Assembly: GCA_019237595.1 (NCBI GenBank)
Contig: JAFAGU010000162.1
Coordinates: forward strand, 1 to 12,141
Origin: Betaproteobacteria bacterium
GTDB lineage: Bacteria > Pseudomonadota > Gammaproteobacteria > Burkholderiales > SG8-39
Reading direction: 5' to 3'
DNA: 12,141 nucleotides
Part shown: one piece after another, positions 6,778 through 12,141 of the stretch
Layout: each line of letters opens with the position of its first letter
Numbering within the stretch: position 1 is the first letter of the stretch
Notes under the pieces: generated by a model
What the model was told of the DNA's origin: nothing
Seen by the model: the letters and a program-made list of their open reading frames with translations, nothing else
The model's database searches: none
Made by a program: the position numbers and the translations under genes

Positions 6778-8559
6778 TTGGAATCCCTTCCAGCCCCTGG
6801 TGCGAGCCGCCGGCGCGCTCGCCGGTCGGCGCGCGGCGCCGTACTGCTCGCGCTCCTGGCGGTAATCGCGTTGAGCGCGATGTGGACGCTGGTTTCGCGG
6901 CTGAACGCGGCTTCCGGGGACCTGGTCGCCGCTAAGCGCGCGCGCAATGCGGCGGTCCTGAGCGAGGCGAAGCAGGCCCTCATCGGCTACGTTGCGGCGC
7001 AGGCCGGAAAGGGTGGCAACTATCCGGAGCCGGACCCCGGCGCCCTGCCTTGCCCCGAAACGCCCGCGGGATACAGCTCGACGACCGGGACAGACGGCAA
7101 GAGCCAGGGGACCTGCGGCCTCATGGTCGGACGCTTCCCGTGGCGAACGATCGGAACGGCCAAGCTCGTCGACGCGGACGGCGAGCCCCTCTGGTACGTC
7201 GTCGCCTCCGGATGGACCAAGCCAAGCTCCGGCGCGCCCGTCATTAATTCCAACTGCACGAGCAGCGCGACCCTTCCCTGCAGCACCGGGCGGCTGACCG
7301 TCGACGCGGTTCCGCGCGCCGCCGCGGCGCTCATCATCGCGCCCGGCGCCGCGTTCAATGCGGCCGCCGCAGCCGGCTGCAGCGCGCGGAACCAGCTTCG
7401 CCCGACAACCGGCACGCCGGACCTGCGGAACTACCTCGAATGCGAGAACGCGAGCTCGCCCGCCGACGCCGTGTTCGTGACGAGCGGGCCGGCCGGCTCC
7501 TTCAACGACCAGGTGATGAAGGTGAGCGGCGAAGAGCTGCTCCTCGCCATCGAGGCGGCGATCGCGCGGCGCATCGAGATCGACATTGCGCCGGGCGTGC
7601 GCAGCGCCTATTCCGGCGGCGCGTGGCCCGCCGCGCCCGCCCTGCCTTTCGCCGTGCCCTTTGCCGATCCGACGACGAGCCCTTTCAAGGGTGCGGCCGG
7701 AACCTTCCAGGGGCTGCTGCCTCTCGTCTTCGCTGAAACGGCTCCGGGCAGCGGCCTTCCATGCGCGAGCGGAAACCGCTGCGATCCGCTCTTCGTCGCG
7801 TGGACGGGCGGCAGCCTGAGCGGGACGAACCTTTACGCGACGAGCTGCAGCGTCGGCACCACGACGTTCACGACGCTGCAGTGCACGTACTATTTTCGCG
7901 CCCGACTCGACCAAAGCGACCTGCCGCGCTACGAGAACTTCACGCTGAGCGCGACCGCCCGGAACGCCGGCATGGCGCTTCGACAGCTCAACCCTTCGAC
8001 GGCGCTCGCCAACGTGAACACGACCGGGCGCACCGCGACCGGCGTCCTCAATGGCGATGGTTCCGCAACGATCACGCTCGGCGCGAGCGCGCGCGCTTCG
8101 GCTTCCGGAAGCTGGGACGCGAACGCCTCGTGCGGCCTCGCACCGGCCGACCCTTTGTATGGCTGCCAGCACGCCCTTCTGCAGGTGCCGATCTGGCTCC
8201 TGCAGGACCACCCGCTGCTCGATCCCAACGATGCGACGTATGGCTGGTTCCTGCGCAACCGATGGCATGAAGCCGCGTACTATGCCGTCGCGCCGGGAAT
8301 CGCGCCGAGCGGCGCCCGTTCCTGCACGACCTCAGTCTCCTGCCTCCGGGTCGCGTTCCATCCTAGCGATGGAAAGCAGCGCGGCCTGATCGTCCTCGCC
8401 GGCTATAGCCTCGCCGGGGCAGCGCGGCCGAACGGTACGCTCGCTGACTGGCTGGAAGGCGCGAACGCTCTCGCGGGCTCGCGCTTTACGCTGAGGGAGC
8501 CGGCGCTCCAGACAAACCGGGCCTTCAATGACCGCATCGCGGTACTGGACAGCAACTGA
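6778..8559 (+). CDS. Large GspK/PilX-like pseudopilin, copy B
   Basis: A 593-residue paralogue of the large pseudopilin at 4151-5875. The TTG at 6778 is the only start between the in-frame TGA at 6766 and the signal, with just a weak GAGA upstream; the start is therefore probable, not certain. The leader is Arg-rich and ends RRSARG; after Gly20 the apolar helix has Ala25 at +5 instead of Glu, as in copy A. It then shows VSRLNAAS, AKQALIGYVA (64-73), GALPCPE (88-94), PWRTIG (121-126) and a first module at about 136-248 (LWYVV, ALIIAPGA, YLEC, FNDQ). A cysteine-rich insert (about 329-463) is followed by QDHPLLDPNDATYGWF and a second module at about 489-593 (AAYYAV, LIVLAGYSLAG, WLEGANA, FNDR). 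It has 14 cysteines, twelve in pairs placed as in copy A. Predicted to be inserted by its N-terminal helix with the head in the periplasm, probably at the fibre tip. Confidence 0.72.
   Translation: MESLPAPGASRRRARRSARGAVLLALLAVIALSAMWTLVSRLNAASGDLVAAKRARNAAVLSEAKQALIGYVAAQAGKGGNYPEPDPGALPCPETPAGYSSTTGTDGKSQGTCGLMVGRFPWRTIGTAKLVDADGEPLWYVVASGWTKPSSGAPVINSNCTSSATLPCSTGRLTVDAVPRAAAALIIAPGAAFNAAAAAGCSARNQLRPTTGTPDLRNYLECENASSPADAVFVTSGPAGSFNDQVMKVSGEELLLAIEAAIARRIEIDIAPGVRSAYSGGAWPAAPALPFAVPFADPTTSPFKGAAGTFQGLLPLVFAETAPGSGLPCASGNRCDPLFVAWTGGSLSGTNLYATSCSVGTTTFTTLQCTYYFRARLDQSDLPRYENFTLSATARNAGMALRQLNPSTALANVNTTGRTATGVLNGDGSATITLGASARASASGSWDANASCGLAPADPLYGCQHALLQVPIWLLQDHPLLDPNDATYGWFLRNRWHEAAYYAVAPGIAPSGARSCTTSVSCLRVAFHPSDGKQRGLIVLAGYSLAGAARPNGTLADWLEGANALAGSRFTLREPALQTNRAFNDRIAVLDSN
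7183..7521 (+). repeat. Head module, first copy in large pseudopilin B
   Basis: Residues 136-248 hold LWYVVASGW, RLTVDA, ALIIAPGA, YLECENAS and SFNDQVMKV in order, repeated at 8242-8556. This is the clearest internal repeat of the two large proteins. Confidence 0.6.
8242..8556 (+). repeat. Head module, second copy in large pseudopilin B
   Basis: Residues 489-593 hold AAYYAVAPGI, CLRVAF, GLIVLAGYSLAG, WLEGANAL and AFNDRIAVLDSN, in the same order and with similar spacing as the first copy at 7183-7521. Confidence 0.6.
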
Positions 8560-8560
8560 A

Positions 8561-9421
8561 ATGAAACCGCGCGCAAAGCGTGCCCAAACGGCTCGGCGGG
8601 ATGGCTTCACGCTGGTCGAGCTCGCGATCGCCCTTGCGGTCGTTGCGCTCCTGGCAGGCGGCCTTCTCTACACCGTGGGAGCGCAGACCGAGCAGCGCAG
8701 GTTCGACGAAACCCGGCGCCGCCTCGATCGCGCCCGCGAGCTCGTGCTCGGGTTTGCCGTCATGAACGGCCGCCTGCCCTGCCCGGCACGCAGCTCGACC
8801 CTCGCGACGGAAGTCCGCGATGCTGCGACCGGGCGTTGCTGGGACGGCGCGGTCGAGGACTACTACGGCGGCTCGCTGGCCGGGGGCGCGACCGGCGGGC
8901 TTTTGCCGGCCGCCAGCATCGGCTTCCCGCACACCGACGCCGCCGGATTCGCCATCGACGCGTGGGGAAACCGATTGCGTTATGCGGTGGCGAAATCGGT
9001 GGCGAGCGGGACTTGCGCCGGCAGCTTCACCAATCCGCACTGGGTGAACGCCGCGAACATGAAGGCGAACGGCATCGGCTGCCAGCCCGGCGACCTCCTG
9101 ATCTGCAAGTCCGCGGCGGTGTCCCCAGCGCTCAGCTCGAGCTCTTGCGGCGGCACGCCGGTAGGGTCCGGCGCGAACCAGATCACGGCGAAGAGCCTCG
9201 TCGCCGCGCTCGTCTTCTCGCTGGGACCCAATGGCAGGGCGGGCGCCACGGGCGCGGACGAGGCGGCGAACCTCGATGGAGGCGGCAACGCCGACCCGGT
9301 CTTCGTCTTCCATGCGCCGACGGGCGCCGGCTCGGCGGGCGGAGAATTCGACGACCAGTTCTCGTGGATCAGCGTCGGCGAGCTCTACGGGCGCCTCATT
9401 ACCGCGCGGCTCCTTCCCTAG
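8561..9421 (+). CDS. Class III pseudopilin, small, copy B
   Basis: A 286-residue prepilin from the ATG at 8561, one base after the stop of the large pseudopilin. An in-frame ATG at 8528 would add 11 residues inside the upstream gene; the later start gives a compact basic leader (MKPRAKRAQTARRDG) and is preferred. Cleavage is expected after Gly15, giving Phe16 at +1 and Glu20 at +5 (FTLVELAIAL). The body repeats the landmarks of the copy at 5884-6666: NGRLPCPA (69-76), LLPAASIGF, AWGNRLRYAV (134-143), LVAALVFSLGPNG (213-225), NLDGGGNADPVFVF, EFDDQFSWIS and YGRLI. All six cysteines (74, 93, 152, 174, 182, 196) align with those of copy A. The last 23 bp overlap the 3' end of the oppositely directed kinase gene. 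Same class and likely the same role in the fibre as copy A; the two may form alternative or mixed fibres. Confidence 0.9.
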   Translation: MKPRAKRAQTARRDGFTLVELAIALAVVALLAGGLLYTVGAQTEQRRFDETRRRLDRARELVLGFAVMNGRLPCPARSSTLATEVRDAATGRCWDGAVEDYYGGSLAGGATGGLLPAASIGFPHTDAAGFAIDAWGNRLRYAVAKSVASGTCAGSFTNPHWVNAANMKANGIGCQPGDLLICKSAAVSPALSSSSCGGTPVGSGANQITAKSLVAALVFSLGPNGRAGATGADEAANLDGGGNADPVFVFHAPTGAGSAGGEFDDQFSWISVGELYGRLITARLLP

Positions 9422-11186
9422 CGGCGGAATCGGCGCGGCCCTCGAGCACGAAGCACACGCGGCCCTCCTGGTTCGATTCCAGGCGCAGGGCGAAGCCGCC
9501 CGCCTCGGCGAGCCGTGCCGCCTGGAAAAGCCCTATGCCGAGCCCGCTCGCCGACGGGACGGGCGAGCGCAGGAGCGAGGCCTCGACCTCCGGCAGGACT
9601 GCGTGCCCGGTGTCGCAGACCGAGAGCGAAATAACGCCCTGCGAGCACGAGAGGCTGATACGCAGCGTGAGCTCCGGGTCGAGCGAGCGTTTCGCGAGGG
9701 CATTGCGAACCAGGTTGTCGGCGACCGTGTCGAAGAGCGACCGCGGCAGCGCACCGGCGGCTTCGAGCCCGCGGTCGGCGAACGAAACGCCCTCGCCGCG
9801 ATAGCGCTGGCGAAGCGTCTCCCACCACTGCGCTGCCGGCAGGTGCAGATCCGCCACCTGCTGCGGGCGCTGCAGCTTGCCGAGCGTCTCCGTCAGGCGT
9901 TGCGCGATCACGGGCAATTGCCTGCGAATCAACGCCTGGAACGCCGGCGAATCGTCGTGGGCCTGGCGCTCGGCGGCCGAGCACAGCACATTCAGCGACT
10001 GAAGCAGGTTCTTGATGTCGTGCGTCATGCGGGCGCCCGTCTCGTGGACCGCCTGCAGGTAGCTCGCCTCCCGCAGCGCCTGCTCGCGGAGCTTCGCGAG
10101 ATAGAACTCTCCCAGGAGGAGCCCGAGGAGATGCAGGTGCCAGTGCAGCGCCGGCCCGATGCGGTAGCTGGAATACAGGCGCAGCGACACGGCGCTGTTC
10201 TCGAAGCCGACGTCGTATTCCGTGCGCTCGCCTTCCATGCCGCTGCGCTCGCCCGCCGACCACTGGACGCCCGAGACCCACGGCAGCCTCGCGAGCGCGC
10301 CCACCGCTTCCTCCATGAAGCGCTCGGGCCTCGCCTCCACCTGAGCGAGCTCGGCCAGGAAGTGGAGCCAGCGCTCCATCGGCAGGCCGATCGAGAAGAG
10401 GTAGCGCGAGAAGAACACGTTCAAGCCCGAGAATCCGGAGCGCGGATTCCAGGCGAGCGCGATCATGAGGAAGACGCCGCCGGTCAGCAGCACCGTGATG
10501 CTGAGCGCGTGGAGATAGCTCGTCTTGCGCACGTTCATTAGCGTGAAGCTTCCCAAGATCACCGTCACGAGCACGAGCATCAGGAAGACGCTGTAGAAGA
10601 AGTCGATGACCTGCGCGGCTTCGGCACGTTCGGGCTCGGAGGGAAAGAAGGCGATCGCGACAAAGAAGAGCGGCAACCCGTAGTCCGCCGCCGCACGGAT
10701 TTCCGGCGCGATCTCCTGGAACGGGGCGACCTGCGGCAGGATGACCACCGCGAGCAGCGCGAGGAGATACAGGAACACGACGAAATAGGTTCTGCGTTGC
10801 CAGCGGGCTTGCTGCTGGTACACCTTGCCGCCCACGAGGCCGGCGAGGATCACGACCCAGAACGCAAGCAGCCACCAGTCCAGACGCAGCATGACGGCGA
10901 GCGCCCCGAGCGAGAGCACGAGACCCTGCGCGGGCGACACGCGCTGCTCGGCGCGGACGAACGGCTGCCACAGAAGCAGCAGCCCCAGGTGAGCGAGCAG
11001 CAACGCCCGCGCCCATGGATCGGAGACACCGCGCACCACGGCGATGTGCAGGAGCGCGAGCATGGCGATCACGACGAAGCGCCAATGCTCCTGCGATCGC
11101 GCCCAGATGAGCTGCGCAAGGCGCGGCAGCCCTGGCGGCGCAAGCGGAGGCGCGGTCATGGAGGCGGGTCGGGGGGTCGGTTGCAT
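9399..11186 (-). CDS. Multi-pass membrane sensor histidine kinase
   Basis: A 595-residue protein. Residues about 34-246 hold around eight apolar helices (for example WRFVVIAMLALLHIAVV and FFYSVFLMLVLVTVILGSF), forming a membrane sensor. A GAF-like linker (about 268-365) follows, then the kinase core. The H box is MTHDIKNLLQSL with His389 as the likely phosphoacceptor; the N box is DTVADNLVRNA (486-496), the G1 box CDTG (524-527) and the G2 box GLGIGLF (548-554). The core is short but complete; the H-D-I-K-N form resembles HPK subfamilies with H-D-x-K-N, such as PrsK-type kinases. A second ATG at 11159 (residue 10) is an equally good start; neither has a clear ribosome site. No response regulator is encoded in the window. 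It is convergent with the pseudopilin operon and divergent from the permease gene. What it senses is unknown. Confidence 0.9.
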   Translation of the reverse strand: MQPTPRPASMTAPPLAPPGLPRLAQLIWARSQEHWRFVVIAMLALLHIAVVRGVSDPWARALLLAHLGLLLLWQPFVRAEQRVSPAQGLVLSLGALAVMLRLDWWLLAFWVVILAGLVGGKVYQQQARWQRRTYFVVFLYLLALLAVVILPQVAPFQEIAPEIRAAADYGLPLFFVAIAFFPSEPERAEAAQVIDFFYSVFLMLVLVTVILGSFTLMNVRKTSYLHALSITVLLTGGVFLMIALAWNPRSGFSGLNVFFSRYLFSIGLPMERWLHFLAELAQVEARPERFMEEAVGALARLPWVSGVQWSAGERSGMEGERTEYDVGFENSAVSLRLYSSYRIGPALHWHLHLLGLLLGEFYLAKLREQALREASYLQAVHETGARMTHDIKNLLQSLNVLCSAAERQAHDDSPAFQALIRRQLPVIAQRLTETLGKLQRPQQVADLHLPAAQWWETLRQRYRGEGVSFADRGLEAAGALPRSLFDTVADNLVRNALAKRSLDPELTLRISLSCSQGVISLSVCDTGHAVLPEVEASLLRSPVPSASGLGIGLFQAARLAEAGGFALRLESNQEGRVCFVLEGRADSAAREGAAR

Positions 11187-11221
11187 GGCGAAGTGCGCGA
11201 GGCTAGTCTACAAACGAACCC
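11187..11221. promoter_or_regulatory. Short divergent intergenic region
   Basis: Only 35 bp lie between the kinase start and the permease start on the opposite strand (62 bp if the kinase begins at 11159). A less GC-rich patch, CTAGTCTACAAACGAA, lies at 11202-11217. Any promoters for the two genes must sit here or inside the coding starts; I see no convincing -35/-10 pair. Confidence 0.3.
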
Positions 11222-11983
11222 ATGGCGGCGGCCACTCTAGCGCGGTTCGTGTTCCTCGAAGCGATGCGAAGCGGCCTCCCGTGGCTCGCGGTTGCGACGC
11301 TCATCGCGGTCATCGGCCTCGCGGGCTTTCTCGCGCAGGTCGCCGTCACGGAAAGCCAGGCGCTCGAGCTGTCGGTCGCGGCCGCGGTGCTCCGCGCCGC
11401 GGCCGTTTTCCTCGTATGCGCCCATGTCGCCGCCAGCACGCTGCGGGAGATCAACGACAAGGGCCTGGAACTCATGCTCGCGCTGCCGCTTCGCCGCTCG
11501 ACGCATTACCTCGGCCGCCTGGCGGGATTCGCGCTCTGCGCCGTCGCGCTCAGCGCTGCGTTCTGCGCGCCGCTCTTCTGGTGGGCAAGGCCCTCGCTCG
11601 TGGCGTGCTGGGGAGCATCGCTCGCCTGCGAGGCGGTGCTGGCGGCGGCGGTGACGCTCTTTTTCGCGATGACGCTCGCGCAGCTGGTGCCGGCCATGGC
11701 CGCCACCCTCGGGCTCTACGTGCTCGGGCGCTCCATCGCCGCCATGCAGGCGATCGCTTCCGGGCCGCTCAGCGATCCCGCGTTCGCTGCAAAGGTCGAG
11801 CAGCACTCGGTCGACGCGCTCGCTGCGGTGCTCCCTCGCCTCGACCAAGTCACGCGCGCCGAGTGGTTGCTCTATGGGGCGCCGCCTGCTGGGACCTACG
11901 TCGCGGCGCTCACCGGCCTGCTGTTGTTCGGCGCGCTCGTGACCGTGGCCGGGCTGATCGACTTCCACCGGCGCAGCGTTTGA
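11222..11983 (+). CDS. ABC-2-type transporter permease
   Basis: A 253-residue membrane protein with about six apolar spans (roughly 20-40, 52-72, 99-119, 127-152, 154-176 and 226-246). Between the second and third lies REINDKGLELMLALPLRRS (75-93) then YLGRLAG, the cytoplasmic coupling segment of ABC-2 permeases of the CcmB/NatB/YhaP kind, which read R-E-x-x-x-G-x-L-E-x-x-x-x-x-P. Such a permease needs an ATP-binding partner; none is encoded in the window and the gene upstream is divergent, so the ATPase may lie downstream or elsewhere. The substrate cannot be told from the sequence. The ATG at 11222 is the first start after the short divergent gap. Its TGA overlaps the next start as TTGA, pointing to an operon with that gene. 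Confidence 0.8.
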   Translation: MAAATLARFVFLEAMRSGLPWLAVATLIAVIGLAGFLAQVAVTESQALELSVAAAVLRAAAVFLVCAHVAASTLREINDKGLELMLALPLRRSTHYLGRLAGFALCAVALSAAFCAPLFWWARPSLVACWGASLACEAVLAAAVTLFFAMTLAQLVPAMAATLGLYVLGRSIAAMQAIASGPLSDPAFAAKVEQHSVDALAAVLPRLDQVTRAEWLLYGAPPAGTYVAALTGLLLFGALVTVAGLIDFHRRSV

Positions 11984-12141
11984 GCGCGCGCGACGAAAAG
12001 CCGGTATCGGAAGTGCCGACGCTGCTCTGGGCGGCGCTGGCGATAGCGCTCGCTGCCCAGGTCGCGCTCCATTCGCTCTCCAAGCCCGAAAGTCGACGCG
12101 CGGCGGATCTGCCGCCTGCGCCTTCGACGGCGGCGCTCAGG
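11980..12141 (+). CDS. Small membrane-anchored protein, 3' partial
   Basis: From the TTG at 11980, overlapping the permease stop as TTGA, a frame stays open for 54 codons to the window edge. It encodes a short polar start (SARDEKPVSEV), one apolar helix (LLWAALAIALAAQVAL, about residues 15-30) and then a Lys/Arg/Pro/Ala-rich stretch (SKPESRRAADLPPAPSTAA), as in a protein with an N-terminal anchor and a periplasmic part. There is no clear ribosome site, so it may rely on coupling to the permease gene. I do not recognise the family. Close linkage suggests work with the transporter, by context only. Confidence 0.6.
   Translation, partial: MSARDEKPVSEVPTLLWAALAIALAAQVALHSLSKPESRRAADLPPAPSTAALR

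Larger units (their letters stand above)
6778..9421 (+). repeat. Pseudopilin pair B of a tandem duplication
   Basis: Second large-plus-small unit, in the same order as pair A (4151-6666) and joined to it by the 111 bp gap. Divergence is high at DNA level and moderate at protein level, so the duplication looks old rather than recent; this is an inference from visual comparison. Confidence 0.85.

Noticed and set aside
6748..8268. Long antisense open frame (506 codons) opposite large pseudopilin B
   Set aside because: Composition typical of a shadow frame (Arg/Gly/Ala-rich, no domains), while the + strand frame has a conserved paralogue.
8528..8560. Earlier ATG for small pseudopilin B
   Set aside because: It would lie inside the upstream gene and lengthen the leader by 11 residues; the ATG at 8561 gives a compact basic leader.
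9231..10541. Open frame on the + strand (436 codons) opposite the kinase
   Set aside because: Arg-rich with no motif; the - strand carries clear H, N and G boxes.
1..12141. Mobile element, attachment site, CRISPR or tRNA signals
   Set aside because: No transposase or integrase motif, terminal inverted repeats, spaced direct repeats or cloverleaf pattern was seen; coding style is uniform apart from the 111 bp gap.

Overview
The window is GC-rich throughout, with the codon use of a GC-rich proteobacterium. The gene content (a GspE/GspF-type assembly platform, MshI/J/K- or PilMNOP-like partners and class III pseudopilins) fits a betaproteobacterium best, but that placement is an inference; no rRNA, tRNA or marker gene fixes it. 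I see no insertion sequence, CRISPR array or RNA gene.

Layout. Positions 1-9421 (+ strand) form one long run of genes for a type II secretion / type IV pilus-like (possibly MSHA-like) envelope machine: the C-terminal end of a GspE/PilB ATPase (1-329), a GspF/PilC inner-membrane platform protein (350-1555), a GspL-like protein that looks like PilM and PilN in one chain (1562-3115), a PilO/GspM-like protein (3112-3720), a small exported MshK/PilP-like protein (3717-4154), and then two successive pairs of pseudopilins. Each pair has a large GspK/PilX-like protein (574 and 593 aa) with no glutamate at +5, followed by a short class III pseudopilin (260 and 286 aa) with a perfect GFTLVE signal. The early genes overlap stop-to-start (TTGA, ATGA, GTGA), so they are probably translated as a coupled operon. 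The only real non-coding gap is 111 bp (6667-6777), AT-rich and lying exactly between the two pairs.

Positions 9399-11186 (- strand) hold a multi-pass membrane histidine kinase whose 3' end overlaps the last pseudopilin gene tail to tail. Only 35 bp separate its farthest start from a divergent ABC-2-type permease (11222-11983, + strand). That gene overlaps the start of a small membrane-anchored protein that runs off the window (11980 onward).

How it may work. The ATPase would drive the GspF platform. The GspL/PilO/PilP-like proteins would link the platform across the inner membrane to an outer-membrane secretin that is not in this window. The pseudopilins would form a short fibre or its tip. 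The most notable feature is the pseudopilin set. All four proteins share one head module (LPCP...Cys, then a Tyr-X-Val strand, an apolar strand and an F-N/D-D-Q/R end). The large ones appear to carry that module twice, flanking a cysteine-rich insert, and the whole large+small pair is duplicated in tandem. I recognise no described system with exactly this set, but I could not search databases.
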